Of a stretch of DNA of 64,000 nucleotides, positions 20,122 to 31,325 are shown one piece after another (within the stretch, counting starts at the first letter, position 1; every line of letters starts with the position of its first letter). The DNA lies in the NCBI GenBank assembly GCA_029448655.1, contig JACCLO010000015.1:496001-560000 (forward strand), in the 5' to 3' direction. Below the pieces are notes generated by a model, which was not told the DNA's origin, did no database searches, and saw only the letters and a list, made by a program, of their open reading frames with translations. This DNA comes from Wolfiporia cocos (Eukaryota; Basidiomycota; Agaricomycetes; Polyporales; Phaeolaceae). The position numbers and the translations under genes were made by a program.

Positions 20122-22741
20122 TTTCCTGCCCACTTGTGCTCACAAACTATGTAATATCCGAACCCGCTGTAAAGAGTGTATTTGAATCAATGTACCATAT
20201 TTTTGGTAACGACGCGCGAGATTTCACACGGGCATTCCGTGTGGAAGTAACACTATGAGATATACGACAAGGAAATGTTGGCGGTAATTAGGGCTCTAGA
20301 GGAATGGAGACACCACCTCGAAGGAACACCTGACCAATTCGAAATATGGTCGGATCACCTAAACCTGACCTATTTCAAAACGGCGCAAAAACTGACGAGA
20401 CGACAAGCCCGTTGGGCTCTGTATCTCTCACGCTTCAATTTCCAAATGAAGCACAAACCTGGCAAGACAATGCTAACCGCGGACCCTCTGTCCAGGTGTC
20501 CAGATCATGAGGAGGGGGTGGCACTCGATAACAGGGATCAGATTTTACTGAAACCCGAATTTTTCAACCAAGAGTTCATGGCAATGGCTCTTGACTCCTC
20601 CCATGAAGCGCCAGAATCGGATGAACCGATACTCCGAGACATCCGCAAAGCATTGCTAGACGACAAGGTCACTAAGGACTACAAGGAGCTACTCTCTTCT
20701 AGCCCTCGTGAGTTCAAGAAGGACCTGAAGGAATGGAACTTCGAGAGCGGACTATTACTCCGCCGAGGCAAAGTGTATGTGCCGACCACACCAGCGGACA
20801 TCAAAAGGCGATTGGTCGAGATTCATCACGATCATAAGTCTGCTGGGCATTTCGGGCGTTACAAGACGTACGAATTGCTGAGCCGCAACTATTGGTGGCC
20901 CGGAATGTTCGTTTACGTGAAACAATACGTAGACGGATGTGACACTTGCCAACGTATGAAGAACCGAACGCAGAAGCCGTATGGACCCCTGCAACCCTTA
21001 CCCGTGCCGACAAGCCCGTGGGAAGTGGTGACAATAGACCTGATTACGCAACTCCCTAAATCAGGAGAGGCAGATGCGATCATGGTGGTAGTCGATAGAT
21101 TGACGAAGAGAGCACGTTTCTTCCCAATAAGGAACCAGTTCTCTACGAAAGACCTAGCGACGGTGCTATACCAATTCGTGTACCCAATCCATGGGTTACC
21201 GAAACAGATAGTATCCGATAGGGGAACCCAATTCGCCTCTAAGTTATTTGGCGATTGGTGTGACCTGCTGGGAATTCAAAGGTCAATGACGACAGCATAC
21301 CATCCACAGGCAGACGGACAAACGGAACGAATCAACCAAGTCCTCGAACAGTACCTCAGGTGCTACGTAAATATTTACAAAAAGGACAACTGGGCTGAGT
21401 TCCTACTGACTGCCGAATTCGCGTATAATAATGCCGCAAGCGAAACTACCAAGAACTCCCCGTTCATGGTAGAATTAGGCCGTCACCCGACAGCAGGACC
21501 AAGTGCATTCGACGCTAACTCGAATAGAGATTTAGACGAAATTGCACAAAGGCGTTTCTCTGCACAAGAGCAAGCGAAGGCAGCAATGACAACTGCAGCC
21601 GAAAGATGGTCTTGGTACTATGACCAAAAGAAGCAAACTGTTCCTTTCAAATTAGGGGACAAAGTACTCGTTGACGTGCGAAGCTGGCAAGACACCGAAC
21701 GGAGTCTAGCACCACGATATATCGGGCCTTTCAAAATAATAGAAGTGCTCGGTAAAGTCACGTTCAAGGTACACATGGATTCTCAATACAGGGCTTATCA
21801 CCCCGTATTCCATGCTTCGAAATTGGTTATGTACAAAGAATCAACCATCGAAGGACAAAACCCGATAGCCCCGATTCCTGACAAGGATGATGAGGGTGAA
21901 TTATGGGAAGTAGAGGCAATTCTCGATTACCGGCAGCGATGGGGAAGATATGAATATCTGATCCGCTGGAAGAACGCTTCACCCATGGAAGATACCTGGG
22001 AACCGGAAGAGAACCTAGCCAACGCTAAGGAAATCCTAGACGAATTCAAGGCAAAACATTCAGCCTTGAACACCGACCCGAACCAACCCTTACGGCGTTC
22101 AACTCGACTCAGAGGTGGACAGAACCAAAAGGTGTTGATCTTCGACCCTGACTCTGCAGACTAGGAATAGGACCATTGTACCTGGCCAGATGATTGGCCC
22201 CAGTATCGCGACGAAGTCGACCCGACAGAACCCAAAATCAACTACAAGCGAGACCCGCTAACGAACGAATGGGTCCGGACCGATATCGACTTCAACGAAG
22301 ATCTCGAAATAATCCTTGGACCAAACGGTACTACGCCGACACGTGGGACAGACGATTTGATTGGCTACGACTTGTACGCCTCTCAGGACATACTCATAAA
22401 TTCATGGGCGTCCGCGACCGTTCCCACCGACATCCGAATAAAAGTTCCTTACGGGACTTACGGAAGGATAGCACCGAGGTCCGGAATGGCGAACAAGGGC
22501 ATAGATGTCCTTGCCGGGGTTATCGACCACGATTACCGTGGAGAGGTCTTTATTAAGTTGATGAACTTAACCGGAAACCCTTATCAAGTTAAAAAAGGGG
22601 ATCGCGTTGCCCAATTAATCTGCGAAGTAGCCCTTACACCCGGAATAGTGGAACAGTACACTCCCGCCGCACTCGAAAAGCTGAAAACTCAGTCTAGAGC
22701 GTGGCGCGAAAAGAACGATCCATACTACAAGGGATTCAAGG
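20034..22741 (+). pseudogene. pol: Pol of element B, RT-deleted (RNaseH-IN-chromodomain-dUTPase)
   Basis: An N-terminal protease lead-in (to VEVTL at 20256) joins abruptly at 20257 to the RNase H block YEIYDKEM. The protease active site and the whole reverse transcriptase are gone, about 1.7 kb judged against 47035-48760, and the frame changes at the join. Downstream are RNase H (WSDHLNLTYF), integrase with HHCC finger and D-D-E triad, and chromodomain (to about 22040), open to 22164. TAG stops at 22162-22164 and 22168-22170 follow; the first replaces the Trp of family A. The frame then continues into dUTPase (GYDLY, PRSGMANKG, GVIDHDYRGEV, GDRVAQLI). The last dUTPase motif is carried at 26066-26106 beyond the tandem LTR element. 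Confidence 0.88.
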
Positions 22742-23312
22742 TGTCACGGATGTGCCCAGGGGGCCACTGTACTTCCCTCGCTATAGGTTCCACATGCGGC
22801 GCTAGGCGTACACCGCGTCTCTGGTCCTCAGCCACCTCCTGTGCGTCTCTTTAGTTTGTTGGTCACCTGACTGTTAGGTTAGCGCTGTAGGGTAGCGCGC
22901 GCCTCAGGTATCTCACGTTATGGTCACACTAGTTACATTCGTTACTGTAGTTACACATCATGTGCTCTCTTAGATAATGCGCGCACAGGCCATTACTTTA
23001 GGGCGGCCATTACTGGCCAGCTACACATGTATAAGTACGACGGATGAGGACTTACATCCTCATCCTTGAGATTCTCGTCAATGCACTAAAGTGCCTCTCT
23101 TATCACTTCCCTGCGCGTGCTCTGGCCCGAGGGCCCCTCTTGTCTTGCTCGACTGTGTGGTGCCTCACTACGTCGCCTCTAGGAGTCCTTAGGTGGGGTT
23201 CGCCTTTGGTACAGCCGACAAGGTCACCGCTGGCGCGGCGTCGCACACGTCTTGTAGGGCGTTAGGGAGTCCCCCTGATGCCAGGGTCGCACAGACGGGT
23301 AAGTCTGTGACA
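22742..23312 (+). repeat. LTR 1 of the tandem element
   Basis: 571 bp. Contains GCGCACAGGCCATTACTTTA at 22981-23000, TATA at 23030 and the self-primer at 23062-23073. Confidence 0.9.
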
Positions 23313-24115
23313 TAATCTCAAGGATATCTTACCTCCCCTCCGGCGCGAACTGCGTTGGGGCCGAGGGTTCTCCACGTACAGGGTGCCATGGCAACGCGGC
23401 GGGGCAGCCTCTGGTAGAAGCACCAGAGGTCCGTAGTCTTACGAGCCCCCACGAAGCGTTACACCAGGCGAAGTACCCGTGCGGAGTGAGCAAGCAAGTC
23501 CGCCCCCTTTCGAACGCAAGGTAGAAGGGGTCAACCGACGTAAGCCCCGTTTGAGGACCCGCCGCCGTCACCCCTGACAAGGGAATGCGCGCGCGTGTGG
23601 AGGTCTAGGGCAGTCCGGCCAGTTACCCCTGGGCGGCAGGCACTAGTACAAGATCTCATGACCAGTGGGTATGCGAAGGAACCCGCAAGGGTCTCCAACC
23701 CCACACCGACGGTCTCGAAGGATAGACAACAACATCCACAACCGACTACTATACTCGACTGAGCCAACCACATACCCCGGGGTCGGCGCGTCACGCTTCG
23801 CCATGTCGGCGTCAGTCCTAGGACAAGCATGCGCTAACATGACTTACTGATGGGCCCGCTCACCGCTGACAAGCCTCATTCGCTCACGTCGCGGGATGTA
23901 AGGGAAACAGGGAATGGTCACTCCGTTTCATCCCAATGCTCCCCTGAAGGCGACGCTCACTTCACTCCTCCACTGGCGGACGGTCCGTGCACATGGACGC
24001 TCCCTATCCTACGTCGTAAGGAATAGGCCGTGTGTTAAACAAGCAACCAAGGATGCGAGGGTCGTAGGATATAAGGTAGAACGTTAGGGACAACGTTTTT
24101 TAGGAGGGGGGGTAA

Positions 24116-24686
24116 TGTCACGGATGTGCCCAGGGGGCCACTGTACTTCCCTCGCTATAGGTTCCACATGCGGCGCTAGGCGTACACCGCGTCTCTGGTC
24201 CTCAGCCACCTCCTGTGCGTCTCTTTAGTTTGTTGGTCACCTGACTGTTAGGTTAGCGCTGTAGGGTAGCGCGCGCCTCAGGTATCTCACGTTATGGTCA
24301 CACTAGTTACATTCGTTACTGTAGTTACACATCATGTGCTCTCTTAGATAATGCGCGCACAGGCCATTACTTTAGGGCGGCCATTACTGGCCAGCTACAC
24401 ATGTATAAGTACGACGGATGAGGACTTACATCCTCATCCTTGAGATTCTCGTCAATGCACTAAAGTGCCTCTCTTATCACTTCCCTGCGCGTGCTCTGGC
24501 CCGAGGGCCCCTCTTGTCTTGCTCGACTGTGTGGTGCCTCACTACGTCGCCTCTAGGAGTCCTTAGGTGGGGTTCGCCTTTGGTACAGCCGACAAGGTCA
24601 CCGCTGGCGCGGCGTCGCACACGTCTTGTAGGGCGTTAGGGAGTCCCCCTGATGCCAGGGTCGCACAGACGGGTAAGTCTGTGACA
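24116..24686 (+). repeat. LTR 2 (shared) of the tandem element
   Basis: Copy of LTR 1; it serves as 3' LTR of the first unit and 5' LTR of the second. Confidence 0.9.
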
Positions 24687-25489
24687 TAATCTCAAGGATA
24701 TCTTACCTCCCCTCCGGCGCGAACTGCGTTGGGGCCGAGGGTTCTCCACGTACAGGGTGCCATGGCAACGCGGCGGGGCAGCCTCTGGTAGAAGCACCAG
24801 AGGTCCGTAGTCTTACGAGCCCCCACGAAGCGTTACACCAGGCGAAGTACCCGTGCGGAGTGAGCAAGCAAGTCCGCCCCCTTTCGAACGCAAGGTAGAA
24901 GGGGTCAACCGACGTAAGCCCCGTTTGAGGACCCGCCGCCGTCACCCCTGACAAGGGAATGCGCGCGCGTGTGGAGGTCTAGGGCAGTCCGGCCAGTTAC
25001 CCCTGGGCGGCAGGCACTAGTACAAGATCTCATGACCAGTGGGTATGCGAAGGAACCCGCAAGGGTCTCCAACCCCACACCGACGGTCTCGAAGGATAGA
25101 CAACAACATCCACAACCGACTACTATACTCGACTGAGCCAACCACATACCCCGGGGTCGGCGCGTCACGCTTCGCCATGTCGGCGTCAGTCCTAGGACAA
25201 GCATGCGCTAACATGACTTACTGATGGGCCCGCTCACCGCTGACAAGCCTCATTCGCTCACGTCGCGGGATGTAAGGGAAACAGGGAATGGTCACTCCGT
25301 TTCATCCCAATGCTCCCCTGAAGGCGACGCTCACTTCACTCCTCCACTGGCGGACGGTCCGTGCACATGGACGCTCCCTATCCTACGTCGTAAGGAATAG
25401 GCCGTGTGTTAAACAAGCAACCAAGGATGCGAGGGTCGTAGGATATAAGGTAGAACGTTAGGGACAACGTTTTTTAGGAGGGGGGGTAA

Positions 25490-26060
25490 TGTCACGGATG
25501 TGCCCAGGGGGCCACTGTACTTCCCTCGCTATAGGTTCCACATGCGGCGCTAGGCGTACACCGCGTCTCTGGTCCTCAGCCACCTCCTGTGCGTCTCTTT
25601 AGTTTGTTGGTCACCTGACTGTTAGGTTAGCGCTGTAGGGTAGCGCGCGCCTCAGGTATCTCACGTTATGGTCACACTAGTTACATTCGTTACTGTAGTT
25701 ACACATCATGTGCTCTCTTAGATAATGCGCGCACAGGCCATTACTTTAGGGCGGCCATTACTGGCCAGCTACACATGTATAAGTACGACGGATGAGGACT
25801 TACATCCTCATCCTTGAGATTCTCGTCAATGCACTAAAGTGCCTCTCTTATCACTTCCCTGCGCGTGCTCTGGCCCGAGGGCCCCTCTTGTCTTGCTCGA
25901 CTGTGTGGTGCCTCACTACGTCGCCTCTAGGAGTCCTTAGGTGGGGTTCGCCTTTGGTACAGCCGACAAGGTCACCGCTGGCGCGGCGTCGCACACGTCT
26001 TGTAGGGCGTTAGGGAGTCCCCCTGATGCCAGGGTCGCACAGACGGGTAAGTCTGTGACA
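25490..26060 (+). repeat. LTR 3 of the tandem element
   Basis: Copy of LTR 1, followed directly by the TSD CAAGG. Confidence 0.9.
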
Positions 26061-26065
26061 CAAGG

Positions 26066-26216
26066 GGCAGAGGGGTGACAAAGGTTTTGGATTGACAGGG
26101 CGATGAACATAGACGAATTATCGTTAACACATAAAATCTAACCCTTCAGTGGGCTCTAGTACATAACGGTATAAGTCAACTTCAACAGGGTCGTTGAAAT
26201 CTAAAGGGGGGGGTAA
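26066..26216 (+). pseudogene. end of dUTPase of element B and polypurine tract
   Basis: The first 41 nt, joined to 22741, encode RGDKGFGLTGR and a TGA at 26104-26106. That is the fifth dUTPase motif, with the Arg-Gly and Gly-Phe-Gly pattern kept. The 110-bp tail ends in AAAGGGGGGGGTAA, the plus-strand priming tract next to the LTR. Confidence 0.85.
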
Positions 26217-26834
26217 TGTCACAAGATTTTCCTAGTATTTTCTACTATTTTTCCCGTATTTCTACGCATTTATCTAGGGTTTATACCGTATAACTAGCTT
26301 GTTCTATTAGGTTACATATACGTTACATACAAGCCGAATGATGGCCGCGTTATCTCCCGTAACGACGGTATCTAATCTACGGAAGTTCCCTTCGTATCAC
26401 ATGTCTATACTTCTAGCCAATCGGACGTTTCGTCCGAGCCACGTCAGCTCCATTAGATCAGCGGACCGGCGAATGGTCACGCCTCTGCTTTCTAATGATT
26501 TGCGCACTTACTGCTATTCGACCGCAGGCTGCCGACTTTCTATATCCCGATATTGATCGGCATATCCTTTTACTTTGTATTACTCATTGTAATAGTGACA
26601 GGGGACCTGTACATACGGATAAGGGTAATTAGATTACATAATAAGACTGTTAGGGGTCTTATTTAACATGTATATATACTAGACTAGCTGAGCGACTAAG
26701 TCCTCAGTTCTATTCATTGCATTCATACTACGAGTTAACAACTCAACGTATCCTGCTCTATAAAGCACTACTATCTCGTCGCCTAACCAGCAACAACCAT
26801 CAAGTCCATTAGTAAGTGTTAGACTTGTGTTACA
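26217..26834 (+). repeat. 3' LTR of element B
   Basis: 618 bp, near identical to 4025-4642, followed by the TSD CATCA. Confidence 0.93.
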
Positions 26835-26839
26835 CATCA

Positions 26840-27398
26840 GTTGAAAGCAACCGGAACATACATATGTGAAGTATATAAGTGCTATCAGGCACATCTGTCT
26901 GAGAGGAGACTGCAGGAGTGAGTGATTCGACAGCTGGTAGCATCAAATCGATATACAAAGTAGAGTTGCCACAACATGATCAACATCATGTGACTGATCA
27001 AATCCTTGTCAGTGCACAACAATTTATGTCTTTTGAATTGCATCATGCAGTATAGAAATATCACAAATGGCAGGTTCATAATTAAATATATCTACGAAAT
27101 GCTATTGCAGCGTTCAAACATCCAGAACTTGGTACATCATGCGAAGAGGTACTTTTCTATAGAAGGCAAGAAATTGCACCAAGTCAACATAGTGCTCGAT
27201 CTCTGCTATCGTGAGTGAGCTTCAAAAATACTCATAGTACTAGAATTGATAAAAAATCGATGAAGTAATAGTATTTGAACCTGAGAAGTGGTGAGACTGC
27301 TGCAGATAGGGTAAGCGCTATTCGGAGCGCTGGATCTAGCTCGGAGCACTGATTTGAGCGCTTGTGGGATTACTATATTGGGAAGGCAAGCCACTACT
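26840..27398. other. no recognisable gene
   Basis: AT-rich sequence with ORFs of at most about 70 codons, contiguous with the sequence left of 4025 before element B inserted. Confidence 0.4.
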
Positions 27399-27722
27399 CT
27401 GGTAGGTCATGTGATTGCTATGACTTCCAAAACCACATTTTGTCTCTTGCTTGAGCTCATTCTGTTTCTTGAGTGTCTCTATATGATATAGTATAGAGGA
27501 TAGATAGGCTATGAGTGAGAAATATGTAGTTTATTAATCCAGATTTGAGACGTTTGTGATGTATGTATGATGTATGCATTGGATTAATAAACTACATATT
27601 TCTCACTCATAGCCTATCTATCCTCTATACTATATCATATAGAGACACTCAAGAAACAGAATGAGCTCAAGCAAGAGACAAAATGTGGTTTTGGAAGTCA
27701 TAGCAATCACATGACCTACCAG
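27399..27722. repeat. perfect 142-bp inverted repeat with 40-nt loop
   Basis: 27399-27540 and 27581-27722 are exact reverse complements; the spacer is 27541-27580. A transcript would form a 142-bp perfect hairpin. No clear TSD flanks it and no protein is encoded. It could be a fold-back element, a recent inverted duplication, a hairpin small-RNA source or an assembly artefact. Confidence 0.93.
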
Positions 27723-27912
27723 TATATGGAAGATGTACTTCCCTCCTTTCATGGAGTGGCATTACAAGTAATGAGATGATTTGAATAGAAATGCACAAGC
27801 CTGTTGTCTTGTCTCAGTAGCGAATATTATCTTTGTGGCATTGTCACAGATCTTTTTTCTCTCCCTCAGCTGGACCTCTTTCTCCTTCCCCCACATTTTC
27901 CCTGCACCCAGG

Positions 27913-29540
27913 ATGGATCACATCTCTTCTAGCTCCAAATCTTCCCCTGCAGTTCCTGTTGCTCCAAATTCTACAGATACTCTGAGCATATTACAGACTC
28001 CGGCAATTTTTGCTTCCGATCCCCCAGATCGTAATCATCGTCATCCTTTTATAATTCTTTTGTGTCTCGTTTCATGCAAGATGAAGCCCAAGCAGGCTCA
28101 AGATGGGGCACCTTCAGCATTTCACAAAATGTAAGTCCAATAGAATATTATCCAGATCCAACCTAATCTCTGCCAGTGCTCTGAGCAGCTCATCTCCGAG
28201 GTGGACCATGCCACATTGGTCTGCCTAAACAATCGTGCATATGCAGAATCATTTCAAGAGATCACCCACTTAAATCAAGAGATCACCTGCTTAAAAAATC
28301 AAATTGATGCTTTTGGGTGGGTATATGCGTCCATGCCATGAGCAACACCCATGCCTGACTTTTTCTTCTTTTACCTGACAGTCGAGGCTTTCAAGAGGTG
28401 TTGAGTACTAGGAACCAAGGGTATGGCTTATGCCTTCAGATACATGAAAGTGAAAGTTTACTACCTTATCTAGTTCTGCTGGTGCAGCGCCCACGACAGT
28501 AAATACCAACCCCCAGTCCCAGTCCCAAAGCACTGGATTACCTCAGCAGTCACAATACCCCCACATTAAATTTTGGCGAGCCAAAAAATGGCACAATCAC
28601 AAAAGAGAAGCCTCGATGAAGGGAAGGACTGATGCACTAGCTGAAAAACCACGCTGAGGACAAAGGCCTCACTCTGCAGGTAATGATGAACATACTCCTA
28701 AATGTGACAATCCGGAGCTAGGCTTCATGGAACATGGATATGGAGAGATGTTCTCTGATTCAGAATGCAAGAGTGTTTGAAGAGCATGTCGTGGTTTTTT
28801 CAGTCTGTTGTAGAGCATGGCATTGCTCCCAAAAGCTGGGGTCAGCTTAGCACTGAGGCCACCTCACAATTCCATGTGCACCTCGAAAACTTATTTCCGG
28901 ACCTTGCACTTTGCGAGAATCACTGGAATGTCGACCAGCTAGGCACCACACTATACCCACATTGGAAGCAGAAACGGCCTCAGTTATTTGCGCATTCAGG
29001 TCCAAGTGCCACTGCCCGGTCAGTCTCAACTCAATCGTGTCCTTCTATTCATACATCTGCACACCAGGAGCCAGGAGCAGGGGTCTCAGCACACCAAGAG
29101 CCAGGAGAACGTTTACCTGCTGCATCAGGTGAGATGTCCCCACTGCATACCATTCTTGAATTTATTTGGGTGCTTCAGATCATGCACTGCATACCTTGAT
29201 TGGCACTTTCACAGCCTTGTGCAAATCACAGGAAGCATCAATGTCAGTGCCAGCTTTGCGAACAGGGATTTCTGAGTCTATACAGGCACAGGATGTACTG
29301 GGCTCATCTTGGACTTCCTCAACTCGGATCACAGAGCTTGGGGCTGCTTCTGACAATCCTCCTGACAACACTGCTCCTCTTGAGTCCTCGGGTGACATCT
29401 CAGCTGAACCTCTTGTGCCTGACTCTGCCGTATGCACCCAACTGACTGAACCAAACACTGGCAACAAGAGGCCTGCCCCTTCAGATCAGGATTGCACCGG
29501 ACACCGCGAGCATAGAATCAGGATAAACAGTGCTGTGTAA
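27913..29540 (+). pseudogene. candidate spliced gene or decayed gene of unknown function
   Basis: Open segments are separated by short stretches with good intron signals, for example a donor GTAAGT at 28132 and acceptors CAAG and CCAG near 28080 and 28182. One exon (about 28183-28319) is coiled-coil-like. 28765-29199 encodes a block with WGQLSTEA, LFPDLALC and WNVDQLGTTLYPHW, which resembles an uncharacterised protein type common in agaricomycete genomes. 29166-29540 is a Ser/Thr/Pro-rich tail. Several frames conflict, so the gene may be decayed. No function can be assigned. Confidence 0.35.
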
Positions 29541-30167
29541 TTTTTTTCTTAGTGTTTCGTTGTGTGTTGAACTAACCCTGACATATCAGCCTCACGTTCC
29601 AATCAGATGCCACCTCGCTTACACAGGGTCGCAGCGCCGCATTGTCCTTGGTTGTGTTGTCCTTGGCTGTTACGGATCAAATATCCGTTCAACGCAAAAT
29701 AACTAAGTCGAGTTACTCAGCATATCGAGTAGTGCACTACTCGTCGAACTCTGCAGAGTCAAGATGTTGATAGACAACTGTTCGTCAGACTCTGCAGAGT
29801 CAGAGCGTCGATATACAAGCTGCAGGCTTAATTGCTTAAGCCTTTGAGAACGAGTATAAGATCCTTGTAATTCAACAAGGTCGAGCTGAGGGACTCGACC
29901 AGTATTTACATCAGGTTATATACTACAATTCATTAATCAGGGTCATAGTGTCCTTGGTACTGCTACTATTAAGTCCATCATGCTAACAATATAAAGGATA
30001 AAGGAGAAGTGATGCGGTTGAGCACAACAACAGGTGAAACGTAGAAGTACTGTGGTTAGACACAGAATATCAGCTAGAACGCAATGCGAACACAGGGACT
30101 GGGCATAGGGCTGTTGTACATGAAACAGGGCCTACGGTTGAGCGGAGGTCCCTAGAAAATAGAGCGC
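29541..30167. other. no recognisable gene
   Basis: Contains small repeats of CTCTGCAGAGTC (near 29750 and 29795) and no coding signal. Confidence 0.4.
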
Positions 30168-30830
30168 GTGGTACAGCAGTTGAACGCTAAGTCCTCATAC
30201 TCTGTGAGGCATCAAAAGATATTCAGTCTCTCTGGTAAAGTCGTAACATTGGCCACATCATCCTTGGTCGACACAGCTCTGGAGAATTTAATGCTGAGCA
30301 CGGAAAGCATTGCACATGGACTGAGCAAGATGGGAGGAGATTTAGTGGAGGCCAAGGGCAAAGGTAATGTGGTGCAGGACATAGCCGGGGATGTTACAAT
30401 GCTGGACACCAGCATTACGCTCCACATCAAAGGCCATTGATTGCATGGACATGCCACCAAGGGAAAACAGAGGCGCTTGTACATTTTACATCCTGGAACT
30501 GTCCCAAATGCTAGGTATGCACTTCATGCCTTTTCAAATCTCATCTCATTTTTTTTGTAGAAATATTTTTGCTCATGAATGGAAGAAAATGCACCCCGAT
30601 GGAAGCACAGATGAGTTTGACAAGGCTTTCAATGCCTTATCAAAGGAGAAAGTTCAGGTATGTCGATTCTCAAAACATTGTATTCAAGTCACTCATTCGA
30701 AATCCTTAGACATATACCACTGCAGCAAACAAACTGGTGCGTGTTTTTTTGTTACTCACGTATATTATACATAAATTTCTGATACACTGCAGAAAGCAGA
30801 TGGCAAACAAATTGGGGAAGAGAAATAAAA
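30168..30830 (+). pseudogene. gene fragment of unknown function
   Basis: An open frame of about 90 codons (30168-30440) precedes an exon-like block at 30561-30656. That block is bounded by a pyrimidine-rich TTTTTTTTGTAG acceptor and a GTATGT donor and encodes a charged helical stretch containing HEWKKMHPDGST. A last short exon (from about 30793) may end at a TAA near 30828. No family recognised. Confidence 0.3.
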
Positions 30831-30840
30831 CTGACAGTTT

Positions 30841-30926
30841 CTGGGAGTGGGGGGGAGGAGCTGGGATAGGTGGGGGGGAGGGGCTGGGATAGGTGGGGGG
30901 GAGGGGGGGGCAGGGGTGAGGAGCAT
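30841..30926 (+). repeat. G-rich minisatellite with G-quadruplex potential
   Basis: Imperfect units of about 25 bp (GGGGAGG-GCTGGGATAGGTGG type), at least three in a row, with G runs up to eight. Confidence 0.75.
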
Positions 30927-30929
30927 GGA

Positions 30930-31325
30930 TGTGGATGGATATATGTGAGTAAATCCGGATATCTCTGGGGTGCATTCAGATACTCTACATCAAGAATTTT
31001 GAGTGGATTAGGATACATATAATTGCTCTGTGTTGATATCTCTGACTACATTCAGATATATTCACATGTATCATGATCATGTTCCAGGATTTATTCCAAT
31101 TTATTGAGCTACATGCAGCTACATCATTTTAAGTAACCCTGAGAACTCTGAGATACATTCAAATACATTGGAAATATCGAAATATATTCTGGATTCATGT
31201 GGATACATTTGGAATACACAGGAAACATCATATGGGCACCTAGGATGTATCCTAATGTAGCTTAGGGTTCAAATTCAGCAACCATATGTATCTGATACAT
31301 TTGGCTACATTTAAATACACTGGAT
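30930..31325 (+). repeat. degenerate ATACATT-rich repeat region
   Basis: The words ATACATT, CTACATT and GATACAT recur at roughly 15-40 bp spacing through about 400 bp, pointing to an old, diverged minisatellite. No ORF. Confidence 0.45.

Larger units (their letters stand above)
22742..26060 (+). mobile_element. tandem non-coding LTR element: LTR-internal-LTR-internal-LTR (TSD CAAGG)
   Basis: Three 571-bp LTRs (22742-23312, 24116-24686, 25490-26060) alternate with two 803-bp internal segments (23313-24115, 24687-25489). The period is exactly 1374 bp and the copies look identical. CAAGG lies at 22737-22741 and 26061-26065. No ORF exceeds 99 codons or looks coding. The LTR starts TGTCACGG and ends TCTGTGACA. 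The polypurine tract AGGAGGGGGGGTAA precedes each downstream LTR. AATCTCAAGGAT (23314-23325) pairs perfectly with ATCCTTGAGATT (23062-23073), which lies 32 nt after the TATA box. It is inserted within codons for the C-terminal dUTPase motif of element B. Confidence 0.92.
4025..26834 (+). mobile_element. Ty3/Gypsy chromovirus, family B, with nested insertions (TSD CATCA)
   Basis: Two 618-bp LTRs (4025-4642 and 26217-26834) bound the element. CATCA flanks it at 4020-4024 and 26835-26839. With its insertions removed it carries ORF1, gag and a pol remnant ending in dUTPase. It contains family-A element 6021-16927, solo LTR 16946-17563 and the tandem LTR element 22742-26060. By eye the two LTRs differ at two positions, so the insertion is recent and everything nested in it is younger. 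It has lost about 1.7 kb covering most of protease and all of reverse transcriptase, so it cannot copy itself. Confidence 0.92.

Noticed and set aside
22742..26060. short ORFs (61-99 codons) repeated in the tandem element as genes
   Set aside because: They repeat only because the DNA repeats, overlap on both strands and have no domain.
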